Position numbers and translations under genes: made by a program. Shown here piece by piece: positions 1-10,700 of a DNA stretch of 64,000 nucleotides. The stretch is from Pedobacter sp. MC2016-15 (GTDB lineage: Bacteria > Bacteroidota > Bacteroidia > Sphingobacteriales > Sphingobacteriaceae): NCBI RefSeq assembly GCF_026239695.1, contig NZ_JAPIVS010000002.1, positions 682,001 to 746,000 of the forward strand, written 5' to 3'. Within the stretch, counting starts at the first letter, position 1. Each line of letters begins with the position of its first letter. A model generated the notes under the pieces. That model saw nothing but the letters and a program-made list of their open reading frames with translations. It had not been told where the DNA came from and searched no databases.

Positions 1-1187
1 GTATGGACCTTGCACAGGATCCAATGGCATTACAACGTTTGAAAGAAGCTGCTGAGAAAGCTAAAATTGAATTGTCAAGCTCAACTTCAACTGAAGTTAA
101 CCTTCCATATATTACAGCTGATGCAAGTGGTCCGAAACACTTGGTTAGAACTTTAAGCCGTGCTAAATTTGAGCAACTGGCTGCTGATCTGATCAAACGC
201 ACAATCGAGCCTTGTAAATCTGCATTGAAAAATGCTGGTTTAAAAACATCAGATATCGATGAGATTATCTTAGTAGGTGGTTCTACACGTATCCCTGCAA
301 TCCAGGATGCTGTAAAAGCTTTCTTCGGTAAAGAGCCTTCTAAAGGTGTTAACCCTGATGAGGTAGTAGCTATCGGTGCTGCAATCCAGGGTGGTGTATT
401 AACTGGTGAGGTTAAAGATGTATTGTTATTAGATGTTACTCCTCTTTCATTAGGTATCGAGACTATGGGTGGCGTGATGACAAAACTGATCGAATCAAAC
501 ACTACTATTCCTTCTAAGAAAGCTGAAACTTTCTCTACAGCTGCTGATAATCAGCCTTCAGTTGAGATCCACATTTTACAGGGAGAGCGTCCAATGGCTG
601 CTCAGAACCGTACAATTGGCCGTTTCATCCTGGATGGTATTCCACCAGCGCCACGTGGTGTTCCACAAGTAGAAGTTGCATTTGATATTGATGCTAACGG
701 TATCCTGCATGTAAGTGCAAAAGATAAAGCTACTGGTAAAGAGCAAAAAATCCGTATCGAGGCTTCATCTGGTTTAACTGATGAAGAAATCAAAAGGATG
801 AAAGAAGAAGCTGAAGCAAATGCAGATGCTGATAAAGTAGCTAAAGAAGAAGCTGATAAAATCAACAGTGCTGATGCATTGATCTTCTCTACTGAGAAAC
901 AATTGAAAGAATTCGGTGAGAAACTTTCAGCTGATAAAAAAGCACCAATTGAAGCTGGTCTGGCAAAATTACAGGCTGCACACGCAGCAAGAAACTTTGC
1001 TGATATCGATGCTGCTCAGGAAGAGCTTCAGGCTGCATGGAATGCTGCATCTGAAGAAATGTACAAAGCAGGTCAGGACGGCGCTCCTGAAGGAGCTGCA
1101 GGTCAGCCGGCAGGAGAATCTGCAGCACAAGGTGGCGATAACGTTACTGATGTAGATTTCGAAGAAGTAAAAGACGAAACGAAATAA
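1..1187 (+). CDS. dnaK: Molecular chaperone DnaK (Hsp70), 3' part only
   Basis: C-terminal part of the ATP-dependent Hsp70 chaperone, which with DnaJ and GrpE binds and releases unfolded cytosolic proteins. The 394 visible residues hold the end of the nucleotide-binding domain ([12 protein letters not shown] near residue 90, [11 protein letters not shown] near 117), the linker [16 protein letters not shown] near 139, the substrate-binding beta domain and the helical lid, ending in a Gly/Ala-rich stretch and an acidic EEVKDETK tail typical of DnaK. The 5' end lies outside the window, so the first ATG (position 3) is internal and not the start. Codons are strongly T-ending (GCT, GTT, ACT), as expected for a very highly expressed gene in this genome. 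A strong terminator follows. Confidence 0.96.
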   Translation, partial: MDLAQDPMALQRLKEAAEKAKIELSSSTSTEVNLPYITADASGPKHLVRTLSRAKFEQLAADLIKRTIEPCKSALKNAGLKTSDIDEIILVGGSTRIPAIQDAVKAFFGKEPSKGVNPDEVVAIGAAIQGGVLTGEVKDVLLLDVTPLSLGIETMGGVMTKLIESNTTIPSKKAETFSTAADNQPSVEIHILQGERPMAAQNRTIGRFILDGIPPAPRGVPQVEVAFDIDANGILHVSAKDKATGKEQKIRIEASSGLTDEEIKRMKEEAEANADADKVAKEEADKINSADALIFSTEKQLKEFGEKLSADKKAPIEAGLAKLQAAHAARNFADIDAAQEELQAAWNAASEEMYKAGQDGAPEGAAGQPAGESAAQGGDNVTDVDFEEVKDETK

Positions 1188-1210
1188 GTTTCATTTCTGA
1201 TACAAATTAA

Positions 1211-1248
1211 AAAGAGGGCAACCGTAATGGTTGCCCTCTTTTTTTTGT
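1211..1248 (+). terminator. Rho-independent terminator of dnaK
   Basis: Perfect 12-bp stem (AAGAGGGCAACC paired with GGTTGCCCTCTT, loop GTAAT) followed by a run of T. The hairpin recurs with one base change at 6222-6250 (see findings). Confidence 0.9.
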
Positions 1249-1431
1249 GCTGTTTTGCAGAATTTTGGATGGAAATGCTGCTTGTATACAGATGTCCCTG
1301 GTAAATTGTTTTGATTATTTTACAAAAAACAATAATTATTATCTATTGGACAATAATATCTCAGAAAAGCAGTTAATTTTCCCTAATTCTTGTTAAAACA
1401 GTATGTTTTAATCCTCTGGAAATATAAATTA

Positions 1432-1465
1432 GGGGTTCGATTATTAACTATTTATCTAAAACCCC
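1432..1465 (+). other. Inverted repeat just before a SusC start codon
   Basis: GGGGTT at 1432-1437 can pair with AACCCC at 1460-1465, five bases before the ATG at 1471. The long A/T loop makes it a weak hairpin, but its place at the ribosome-binding region could affect translation of the SusC mRNA. No TAnnTTTG promoter was found between 1250 and 1470. Confidence 0.3.
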
Positions 1466-1470
1466 ACAAC

Positions 1471-4400
1471 ATGCGTAAACTTTTACAAAGTTTGTTCGTC
1501 TTGATGTTTGTTGCAGTGACTGCATGGGCTCAGGAAAGAACCATTACTGGTACCGTTATATCTAAAGATGACGGATTACCAATTCCTAGTGTAGGAATAA
1601 AATTAAAAGGTACTACAATCGGTACACAAACTTCTTCCAATGGTAATTATTCAATTAAAGTAACAAATGGCAATAGTGCTGTTTTGGTATTTACATATAT
1701 TGGCTTTACTACTCAGGAAGTATCAGCAGGATCAAGAAGTACAGTCAATGTAACTATTGTTCCAAATGAAAATCAGCTGAATGAGGTTCTTGTTACTGTT
1801 CCCTTCGGTAAAGTAAATAAGCAGACTTTTACGGGTTCAACAGCGCAAATTGGCAGTGCTGAATTTGAAAAACGTCCTATTACGAACGTATTGAGCGCCA
1901 TCGCTGGATCTGCTCCTGGTATCCAGGCTTCAACAGCTAGCGGGGCACCTGGTTCCTCACCTTCGATCAGAATCAGAGGTTTTGGTTCAGTAAACGCTTC
2001 AAATGACGCTCTTTATGTGGTTGATGGTGCAGTTTATGACGGCAATATCGCTAACATTGACCCGGAAGATGTTGCTTCAATCTCACTATTGAAAGATGCG
2101 GCTACAGCGGCTCTTTATGGATCAAGGGCTGGTAATGGTGTCGTAATGATTACTACAAAAAAAGGCCGCAAGGGTAAAGACAATTTGCAATTCAAAGCCA
2201 GTGCCGGTGTAATCAGCAGAGGTTTGCCTGAATATGAGCGTCTGACTGCTCAGGAGTATTATCCTAAAATGTGGGAAACCTATAGAAATACCCTACAGTA
2301 CGGTAGTCTTGCTATTCCACGTGACGTTGCTAACAGCATTGCATCAGGTATAACCACAAGATACAATAATGCGAACTATTCAGGTATCAAAACATTGTTA
2401 GGCTACAATCCATTTAATGTGGGTGATAATGAAATAGTTGATGTCAACGGCGTATTAAATCCAAATGCCAGTCTTAAATATGGTGATGACCTTGACTGGT
2501 CAGATCAGGCTGCGCAGGGTGGCAAAAGCAGACAAAATTATTCATTAACCTATTCGGGTGGTACCGACAAGAGTGACTATTATACCTCTTTGGGTTATAC
2601 CAATGAGAAAGGATATTTGATTGCATCAAACCTAAAACGTTATAATGGTAGGATCAATGTAAATACCAAGCCTACGAAATGGTTTAACACAGGTTTCAAT
2701 ATTGCAGGTAACTATACCCAGGCAATGTTCGCCAATGTAGATGCAAATAGCCAGACTGCAATCATCAATCCTTTTTATATTTCGAGGTTTATAGGCCCTA
2801 TCTATCCGGTACACCTGCGCGATGCGACAACGGGTGCATTAATCCTGGATGCTAATGGTCAGTCACAATATGATATTGGTGCATTACGTCCTTTTGCTTC
2901 AGGTAGAAACGTGATTTATGAAAACCTGAACGACACACAAAATACGGCAAGAGGTGCCTTGAATGGAAGAACCTATGCTACTGTAAATATCCTTCCGGGA
3001 CTGACTGGTACAGCCAACGTTGCATTCGATTTCCAGGATACACAACAGCGTGAATATGACAATACTCAGGTGGGTGATGGTGCACCAAGTGGAAGATCAT
3101 ACCAGTATTCATTCCGTACCACTACTGTTACTCTTTCACAAATCCTTGACTATACAAAACATATTGGAAAGCATAATTTCAATATTATCGGAGGTCATGA
3201 GAACTATAATTTTAAATACAACTACTTATCTGGCAGCCGCAGTGGTCAAATTGTTCAGGGTATCACTGAACTGACTAACTTCTCTACAATTTTAGGTACC
3301 AATTCATACGAGCGTAATGCGCGAATTGATAGTTACTTATCACGTTTGAGTTATGACTTTGATGGCAAGTATCTCTTGAGCGGAAGTTTAAGAAGAGACG
3401 GTAACTCTAAGTTTGGTCGTTCTGTAAGATGGGAAAATTTCTGGTCTGTTGGTGCGGGTTGGAACCTGAACCGTGAGTCATTCTTTAAGGCTGACTGGGT
3501 TGACCAGTTGAAATTACGTGCTTCTTATGGTGTTTTGGGTAACGATGGTGTACTCAACAGTGATAATAATACTGACTACTTCCCTTATCAGGCTTTATAT
3601 CAGCTGGGTATTAATAACCAAACCGCAGCAGGTATCATTCAGCAATCACTTGGAAATCAAAACCTGACCTGGGAAACTTCTAAAAACTTTGATGCCGGTG
3701 TTGACTACAGTTTGTTAAATGGCCGTTTGAGTGGTAGTATCGAATATTTTAAAAGAACAACTGATGGTTTGATTTTTAACGTACAGAGTCCGCTTTCAGT
3801 AGGTGGAACACCTGGCGATGGAAACTTTGAAGTGGCTACCAACATTGGATCTGTTTACAATAAAGGTGTGGAGCTATCTGTAACCGGTCAGATTGTGAAA
3901 TCAAGGAATTTTACTTACTCGGCTACATTAAACTTAACCCACTTAAAAAATCAGGTTACAAAAATGCCTGACGGCCAGCCTCTGATTCAAAGTGGAACAA
4001 AAGGACTGAGCGTTGGACACTCTGTATATGATTACTACCTGCGTGAGTTCTATGGTGTAGACCCTGACAACGGACGTGCGTTATATAAAACAAATGCAAT
4101 CACTGCCAATACAAGGGTGATTGGTACAGATACTGTGACAAACGTAATTGGCGAAGCTAACTACCGCTATACCGGTGATACTGCTATCCCGGATCTGACA
4201 GGTTCCATGTTACACTCTGTGGGATATAAAAACTTCACACTGAATGTGAACTTTTCTTTCCAGACAGGTGGAAAAGTGTATGACAGTGCTTATGCAGGCT
4301 TGATGCATGGTGGAACATATGGTACGGCGATGCACGTTGACGCCCTGGATGCCTGGAAAAACCCTGGAGATATCACTGACGTTCCAAGATTAGATAACAG

Positions 4401-4671
4401 CCAGACTGCGAATCAGGCTGGGGGAAGTACACGCTGGTTAACCAATGGATCTTACTTCCAGATCAACAACGTCACTTTGAATTACAATTTGCCAAAAACC
4501 TGGATGCAGAAAATTGGTGCCGACCGCGCCAGCATTTACGTAAGTGGTGATAATCTTGCCACGGCATCTGCAAGAAGAGGTATGGGTGCATCTACATCAT
4601 TCAATGGTACAGTAGGTAATAACTACAACTTTAGCCGTACCATCTCTTTAGGTGCAACTGTAAATTTCTAG
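1471..4671 (+). CDS. SusC/RagA-family TonB-dependent outer-membrane receptor
   Basis: Outer-membrane barrel that imports a ligand, usually a glycan or peptide, using TonB energy and a SusD lipoprotein lid. I start it at ATG 1471 (1066 aa), not at the upstream in-frame codon at 1390, because MRKLLQSLFVLMFVAVTAWA is a clean signal peptide. It is followed by a carboxypeptidase-D-like regulatory domain (about residues 24-105, ERTITGTV... IGFTTQEV), a NEVLVT stretch where a TonB box would sit, the plug with the SusC signature ALYGSRAGNGVVMITTKKG, and a barrel ending in the terminal strand GATVNF. There is no STN signalling domain, so it is not an obvious sigma-factor transducer. Paired with the SusD 25 bases downstream. 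Substrate cannot be read from the sequence. Confidence 0.93.
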   Translation: MRKLLQSLFVLMFVAVTAWAQERTITGTVISKDDGLPIPSVGIKLKGTTIGTQTSSNGNYSIKVTNGNSAVLVFTYIGFTTQEVSAGSRSTVNVTIVPNENQLNEVLVTVPFGKVNKQTFTGSTAQIGSAEFEKRPITNVLSAIAGSAPGIQASTASGAPGSSPSIRIRGFGSVNASNDALYVVDGAVYDGNIANIDPEDVASISLLKDAATAALYGSRAGNGVVMITTKKGRKGKDNLQFKASAGVISRGLPEYERLTAQEYYPKMWETYRNTLQYGSLAIPRDVANSIASGITTRYNNANYSGIKTLLGYNPFNVGDNEIVDVNGVLNPNASLKYGDDLDWSDQAAQGGKSRQNYSLTYSGGTDKSDYYTSLGYTNEKGYLIASNLKRYNGRINVNTKPTKWFNTGFNIAGNYTQAMFANVDANSQTAIINPFYISRFIGPIYPVHLRDATTGALILDANGQSQYDIGALRPFASGRNVIYENLNDTQNTARGALNGRTYATVNILPGLTGTANVAFDFQDTQQREYDNTQVGDGAPSGRSYQYSFRTTTVTLSQILDYTKHIGKHNFNIIGGHENYNFKYNYLSGSRSGQIVQGITELTNFSTILGTNSYERNARIDSYLSRLSYDFDGKYLLSGSLRRDGNSKFGRSVRWENFWSVGAGWNLNRESFFKADWVDQLKLRASYGVLGNDGVLNSDNNTDYFPYQALYQLGINNQTAAGIIQQSLGNQNLTWETSKNFDAGVDYSLLNGRLSGSIEYFKRTTDGLIFNVQSPLSVGGTPGDGNFEVATNIGSVYNKGVELSVTGQIVKSRNFTYSATLNLTHLKNQVTKMPDGQPLIQSGTKGLSVGHSVYDYYLREFYGVDPDNGRALYKTNAITANTRVIGTDTVTNVIGEANYRYTGDTAIPDLTGSMLHSVGYKNFTLNVNFSFQTGGKVYDSAYAGLMHGGTYGTAMHVDALDAWKNPGDITDVPRLDNSQTANQAGGSTRWLTNGSYFQINNVTLNYNLPKTWMQKIGADRASIYVSGDNLATASARRGMGASTSFNGTVGNNYNFSRTISLGATVNF

Positions 4672-4696
4672 TATTTAAACATTGAATATAAAAGAC

Positions 4697-6202
4697 ATGA
4701 AAATAAAATATAATAAGGCAATATTAGGGCTTGTGTTTATGGCAACCCTTGCTTCTTGTAAGAAGGATTACCTGGATACAACACCCACAGAGTCGGTATC
4801 AACTGAATTAGCTTTAGGCAATACCGCCAATTTAACTGCTGCTGTAAATGGTATCCATCGTATGATGTATTCTCAGACTCTGGGGACTCAGGTACAGGGA
4901 GGACAGAGTGGCAATATGTTGTATATGGATATTCTTGCTGATGACGTGGTATTTAATAGTGTTTCAAGTACATGGTTATTGAGTGATTACAGATGGCTGG
5001 CACATACCAACCCAAGTTCTTCCAGCAACCTGTACCACTACCAGTTCTATTTCAATATTATTGGTAATGCCAACAACATCATTGCTAATGTAGACGCGGC
5101 GACAGGGACAGATGCTGACAAGAAAGCGATCAAAGGTCAGGCCTTAACTTACCGTGCATGGGCATATTTCCAGATGGTACAGTTATTCGGGCAGCGTTAT
5201 GTGGCTGGTGGAACAAATAGCTCACTGGCAGTGCCACTCGTTATTGCACCAACAACAACTGCTACACCAAGAAGTACAGTTGCTGAGGTTTATGCACAGA
5301 TAAATACCGATATTGATGCAGCGATTGTTAACCTGGCAGGTTATAGCCGCACAAACAAATCAAACTTTAATGTGAATGTTGCACAGGGTATAAAGGCACG
5401 TATTGCATTAACGCAACAGAACTGGACAGTAGCAGCTGAATCTGCAAAAGCAGCCCGTACTGGTTTTGCGTTGATGAACAATAGTAGCCAGACTAGCCCT
5501 GAATATCTGAATGGATTCAACAATTATGAAAACTCAGAGTGGATGTGGGGTTCGAGAATACAAACGGATCAGACCAATTATTTCTATTCGTTTTTCGCGA
5601 ACATGGGTGCAAACTACAACTCAACAGTTAACCGTGTAAGTCAGAAATCTATCAACTCGGCTTTGTATAACACTATATCTGCTACGGATGTGCGTAAGCG
5701 TGTTTGGGATCCAACAGGACGAAATACTGCTGATTTTGTACTGCCTACTACAACGTCGGTGAGATTTGCATATATGAGCAGAAAATTCAAGGTTGCAGAT
5801 GTGAACTCAAGTGTGGGTGATGTTCCATACATGAGAGCTGCAGAAATGTATCTTATCGAAGCTGAAGCATTGGCCAGAAGCGGAAATAACGCTGCTGCTG
5901 CTGCTGCCTTACAGCCACTGGCGGTAAACAGGGATCCTAGCTATGTATTATCAACAAGAACTGGTGCTGCGCTGATCACTGAAATCATGAACCAGAGACG
6001 TGTGGAACTGTGGGGTGAAGGCTTCCGTTTTTACGATCTTAAACGTACAAACTCTGCACTGGACAGAACAGGTGCGAATCACAATGCAACATTTGCAAGT
6101 GGTCTGCTTTCTGTTCCTGCAAATGATATCAGATGGCAGTTGCTGATTCCACAGGATGAGATTATCAACTCAAACGGAGTTGTAACTCAAAATCCTCAAT
6201 AG
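4697..6202 (+). CDS. SusD/RagB-family nutrient-binding lipoprotein
   Basis: Surface lipoprotein that caps the SusC barrel and binds the nutrient. Start at ATG 4697 (501 aa) rather than the TTG at 4682, because MKIKYNKAILGLVFMATLASC is a lipoprotein signal with lipobox LASC. The mature chain begins CKKDYLDTTP, the usual SusD opening. The helical TPR-like core has the family's RAWAYFQMVQLFG segment; the C-terminal RagB part has YLIEAEALARSG and MNQRRVELWGEGFRFYDLKR. The gap to SusC is short with no terminator, so the two are one operon, ended by the hairpin at 6222. Confidence 0.93.
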   Translation: MKIKYNKAILGLVFMATLASCKKDYLDTTPTESVSTELALGNTANLTAAVNGIHRMMYSQTLGTQVQGGQSGNMLYMDILADDVVFNSVSSTWLLSDYRWLAHTNPSSSSNLYHYQFYFNIIGNANNIIANVDAATGTDADKKAIKGQALTYRAWAYFQMVQLFGQRYVAGGTNSSLAVPLVIAPTTTATPRSTVAEVYAQINTDIDAAIVNLAGYSRTNKSNFNVNVAQGIKARIALTQQNWTVAAESAKAARTGFALMNNSSQTSPEYLNGFNNYENSEWMWGSRIQTDQTNYFYSFFANMGANYNSTVNRVSQKSINSALYNTISATDVRKRVWDPTGRNTADFVLPTTTSVRFAYMSRKFKVADVNSSVGDVPYMRAAEMYLIEAEALARSGNNAAAAAALQPLAVNRDPSYVLSTRTGAALITEIMNQRRVELWGEGFRFYDLKRTNSALDRTGANHNATFASGLLSVPANDIRWQLLIPQDEIINSNGVVTQNPQ

Positions 6203-6219
6203 GAAATTAGTACTGATAA

Positions 6220-6256
6220 AAAAAGAGGGCAACTGTAATGGTTGCCCTCTTTTTTT
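6220..6256. terminator. Bidirectional terminator between convergent SusD genes
   Basis: Hairpin with a 12-bp stem and loop GTAAT, A-run before and T-run after, so it can stop transcription from both sides: the SusCD operon on plus and the SusCD operon on minus. It is almost the same sequence as the dnaK terminator (one C-to-T change in the stem, leaving a G:U pair). Confidence 0.88.
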
Positions 6257-6259
6257 GTT

Positions 6260-7765
6260 TTACCAGCCTGGATTCTGACTGAGTTTTTTGTTGTTGTTGA
6301 TTTCCCTTGTAGGGATACCAAAGAGCAGATATTTTGCAGTCAGCACCTGTCCGCCAGGGAAGGCATGACCTACAAAGTCATTAAACCCGCCATTTGCAAG
6401 GTTATACACCTTTCTTGTACGTACCATATCAAACCATACTTTATTTTCATAAGCCAGTTCATGGTATTTTTCACGCCAGATCGCTTCGCGGAAAGCACTT
6501 TGAGAAAGGCCTGTCAGTGCTGGCAGTTGTGCACGTGTTCTGATCAGGTTTACTGCATTAAATGCCGCTGGTGTTGGGCCACCTACTTCATTTGATGCTT
6601 CTGCATAAATCAGGAGCACCTCAGGATAGCGTAGGAAGGTCCAGTTTAAATCGCTCTGCGCAGTAGTGGCAGCTTCGTTATCAAAAAACTTGAAGATATA
6701 CTGACCTCCAAAGTTTACCGGCTGACCTGTCAGCACGCTTACATAACTTGAGTAATAATACTGCTGTTCTTTAGTACGCAAATCACCTGTTTCATAAGAA
6801 TTATAGAACTCAGGTGCCGGCGTTACAGCTCCCACTTCGTCAGAGAATTTTGTGATTTTTCTTGATCTTGGCAGGAAAGCCTGGGTAACACTCGTCGTGT
6901 TGATACCCACCTGATACTGATTCTGGAAGATAAACTCGCCCAGATTTTTGTTTGCTTTATTACGCAATTCCGGGTAAGTAGCGAACAGGCGGTAAGAACC
7001 CGAGTTAATCACCTCGTTTGCTTTATCCGCAGCCTTCTGATAGTTCTCCTTTTTCTCCAGCGGATATCCGGCCATGGTAAGGTAAACACTTGCCAGTAAT
7101 GACTTCACGGCACCCACATTTAATCTTCCGGTTACGTCGGCCGTAGGTAAGCCAGCAGCTTCTGCTGTCAGTAAGTCTGCCACAATCGCGTCGTAAACAC
7201 TCGCCTGTGATGATCTTTCAGGATACAGTTCAGGAGAAGAAGCATTTACTGATTTCAGCAGCAGCGGAACATCTCCATAAATCCTTACCAGGTGAAAGTA
7301 GTAGAAAGCCCTGAAGAAAGCGGCTTCACCGAGCATACGTTTTTTCTGTGCCTCATCCATGTTAATACCAGGGATACGTTCGATGGCCAGGTTTGCGTTG
7401 GCTATAGCATTGTAGGAGTTGGCCCACCATACGTAAAAGTAATTGTTGTCTGCATTGGCAGAGAGCGTGCGGAGGGTATTGTTAAACTGACTCTGACCTA
7501 CTTCTGTAGAAGCGATCCCTGTAGGGAACTCCAGCATCATGTAAGGACTTTCTCCATAGGTACCTGTACCATCAGTAATGGTACGGAGGCTCGCATATAA
7601 ATTATTGATAGAGGCCTGCGCCTGATCAGCTGTCTGGAAGAAATTTTCCTGTGTATAATTGGAACGGTTATCCTCATCGAGATATTTCTTACATCCCGTA
7701 AACACGCCGGGAAGCACCAGAATCAAAAGGATAAACAGTGGATTATATTTAGATTGATATTTCAT
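6260..7765 (-). CDS. SusD/RagB-family nutrient-binding lipoprotein
   Basis: Second SusD-type surface lipoprotein (501 aa), partner of the SusC that ends 24 bases upstream. The signal MKYQSKYNPLFILLILVLPG runs to lipobox FTGC, with mature start CKKYLDEDNRS. The family segment FFRAFYYFHLVRIYGDVPLL lies near residues 145-170. The C-terminal RagB domain has LRYPEVLLIYAEASNEVG and FREAIWREKYHELAYE. Composition and sequence differ clearly from the other SusD in the window, so the two systems probably bind different ligands. Confidence 0.93.
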   Translation of the reverse strand: MKYQSKYNPLFILLILVLPGVFTGCKKYLDEDNRSNYTQENFFQTADQAQASINNLYASLRTITDGTGTYGESPYMMLEFPTGIASTEVGQSQFNNTLRTLSANADNNYFYVWWANSYNAIANANLAIERIPGINMDEAQKKRMLGEAAFFRAFYYFHLVRIYGDVPLLLKSVNASSPELYPERSSQASVYDAIVADLLTAEAAGLPTADVTGRLNVGAVKSLLASVYLTMAGYPLEKKENYQKAADKANEVINSGSYRLFATYPELRNKANKNLGEFIFQNQYQVGINTTSVTQAFLPRSRKITKFSDEVGAVTPAPEFYNSYETGDLRTKEQQYYYSSYVSVLTGQPVNFGGQYIFKFFDNEAATTAQSDLNWTFLRYPEVLLIYAEASNEVGGPTPAAFNAVNLIRTRAQLPALTGLSQSAFREAIWREKYHELAYENKVWFDMVRTRKVYNLANGGFNDFVGHAFPGGQVLTAKYLLFGIPTREINNNKKLSQNPGW

Positions 7766-7789
7766 GTTTTTTAGATTTAAATGAACAGG

Positions 7790-10700
7790 TTATAGGGTTA
7801 CGTTAACACCGAGCAAGAATACTCTTGGTTTTGGATAATCAAAGAAGGTGATACCTTGTGCAAAGTTGTCCGCGTAAGTAGTTACCTCCGGATCATAGCC
7901 AGTATACTTGGTGATCAGGAAGAAGTTTTGCACAGAAGCATATACCCTGAGATTGTTCATTTTTAATTTTTTAGTTACTGCAGCAGGGAAGTTATAACCA
8001 AGGAGCAGATTTCTTCCACGGATGTAAGATCCGTCTTCAACCATGCGGCTGTCTACTGTGGTGCTGTATCCTGCTAATGAAGGCCTGTTTTCTGCGATCA
8101 TTGTATTCTGATTGGTAGGTGTCCATCCGTTCAGTACAGTGGCGTAACTGTTGGCCTGTCCCGTACGGTCTTCAGCAGAGTGACGCGAGAGGTTCAGGAT
8201 ATCGTTACCATACGAGTATTGTAAATCAACTGTAAGGTCCAGGTTTTTGTATTTGAAAGTGTTGGAAAGCGTACCATAACCTGTCGGGATACCTTTTCCG
8301 ATGACCACGCGGTCGGCATCATTGATTGCCCCGTCGCCATTTACGTCCCTGTGTTTAATGTCACCCGGTTTAGCATTAAATGTTGCAGCCTGCGCAGCTT
8401 CTGCTGTACCCCATGTACCTTCTCTGATCAGACCGAAGAATGATCCTACGGATTCTCCTACACGGATGATGTTGGTGTTGGACAGGAAGTAAGGATTAGG
8501 GAAGATATCATCGTTGGCATCACCCAGTGCTTTGATTTTACTGTCGTTGATGGCAATATTAAACGTTGTACTCCAGTTAAAGTCCTTCGACTGGATATTA
8601 GCTGAAGTAATCGAAAACTCAATACCCTTGTTTGTTAAGCTACCAATGTTTTTGTAAATGCTGGCATAACCACTTGAAGTAGGTACAGGAGCATTCAGCA
8701 ACATATCTGTTGTTTTCTTGTAATAGAAATCACTTTCGATGGAGATACGGTTCTGGAATAATCCCAGTTCAAAACCTACGTCAAACTGACTTGTTTTTTC
8801 CCATTTAAGATCCGGGTTGGCCAGCGTGTTGATACCTATCCCTGAAGCACGCACACCTCCGATGATGGCAGTACTGTTCTCCAGGCTCGACAGCGAGCGG
8901 TATTGTCCGATTTCTGAGTTACCCGTCAGACCATAACTTGTACGTAATTTCAGGTTGGAGATCACGCGGCTGTTTTTCAGGAAATCCTCTTCAGAGGCGC
9001 GCCATGCAAATGCACCGGAAGGGAAATTACCATATTTGAAGTCGTTACCAAAACGTGAGGAACCATCGTAGCGGTTAGTAACCGTAAACATATACCTGTC
9101 TTTGATCGTGTAGTTGATACGGCCAAAGTAAGAGTTGAAAGTATATTTTTCGTAGGCTGATGTTGGTGCCAGCGGTACCGCTCCAACGCCCAGGTTATAG
9201 TATTTGTAGAAGTCGTCCGTAAAGCCCTGAGCTCCGGCCATATTTTCTTCCTGATCACTATGCTGCCAGCTGATACCCAATACCGCATCTAAGCGGTGAT
9301 TCTCGTTGATCTGTTTGTTGTACGTGAAATAGTTTTCCGACTGCCAGTAATTGGTGCGGGTATTTGTAATGCGCGACTCACCCTGTACGTCGGCACTCTG
9401 TTGTCTCAGGAACCTTCCTGAATAGAAATCCTCAGTCTGGTTGATCACATTGACACCGAGTGTACTTTTGAACTGCAGGTCTTTCAGCAGTTTAACTTCT
9501 GCATAGACGTTCCCGATGGCACTTTGTGTTTTAAAGATATTTCTGCGGTTTTGCTGAAGGTTAACCGGGTTTTCACCACCTTCCATATCCGGGTAAGCGG
9601 CATTTGAGCCCCATGAGCCATCAGCAAACTTCAATGGAATGATCGGAAGCGTCTCTACCAGCATCCGTGTTACGTTCAATCCACCCTGACCACCATCAAC
9701 CCTGTTGTCTTCAACACTGTTGAATGTTAAGGCTCCACCAACCTTCATCCATGGTTTAATCTGGCTGTCCATTACAAAACGTCCTGAATATCTTTTCAGG
9801 TTAGACTCCCTCAGGATACCGTTTTCATCGGCATAGTTTAGGAAGAGACCATAGGTACTTTCTGCATTACCACCTGTAAATGACAGATTCTGGTTCTGGC
9901 TGAAAGCCTGACGTGTCGCTTCTTTCTGCCAGTCTGTATCGTACCTTGCTTTTCCATTGGCATCATATAGTTCCGGCAGGCTTCTTCTGACCTCTGCAGG
10001 ATTTCTGTATTTGCCACTTGCAAAGCCTACAGGATCATATTTTTCTGCATTGCGGTATGAAGCGTCCTGAACGGCATCAAACTCAGCTGAGTTGAGCACA
10101 TCCAGCTTGCGGGCCATGGTGCTGATACTTACGTAGCTGTTGTAATTGATTTGTCCGCCCTGCTGACCGCGTTTAGTGGTGATCAAAATTACACCATTGG
10201 CACCACGGGCACCATAGATGGCAGTTGCCGATGCATCTTTCAGCACGTTCATTGATTCGATATCATTTGGATTCAGGTAACTGATCGGGCTGACATCCGT
10301 AACCCCATTACTCAGCACCACACCATCTACTACGTACAGCGGGTTATTGCTGGAGTTAACCGAGTTGGCACCCCTGATGACGATGTTGGTATTTCCACCC
10401 GGACGTCCTGAATTGGTAGAAACGTTTACCCCTGATACTTTACCTGAGAGCTGCTGCTCTACGTTGGTAGAAGGCCTTTGAGCCAGAGATTCAGCTTTTA
10501 CGGCTACTACGGAACCTGTCAGATCTGACTTGCGGCTGGAGCCGTAACCTACCACAACTACTGAGTTGAGGGTCTTAGACTCACCTTTCATATCTACATT
10601 CAGTGTGGATTTACCAGCGAGGGCAACCTCCTGTGTAGTAAATCCGATACTCGTAAATACCAGGGTGATGTTCAGATCCGGTACGGCGAGGGCAAAATTA

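Noticed and set aside
1390..1470. Longer N-terminus for the first SusC
   Set aside because: It would bury the signal peptide behind 27 residues; ATG 1471 gives a proper signal.
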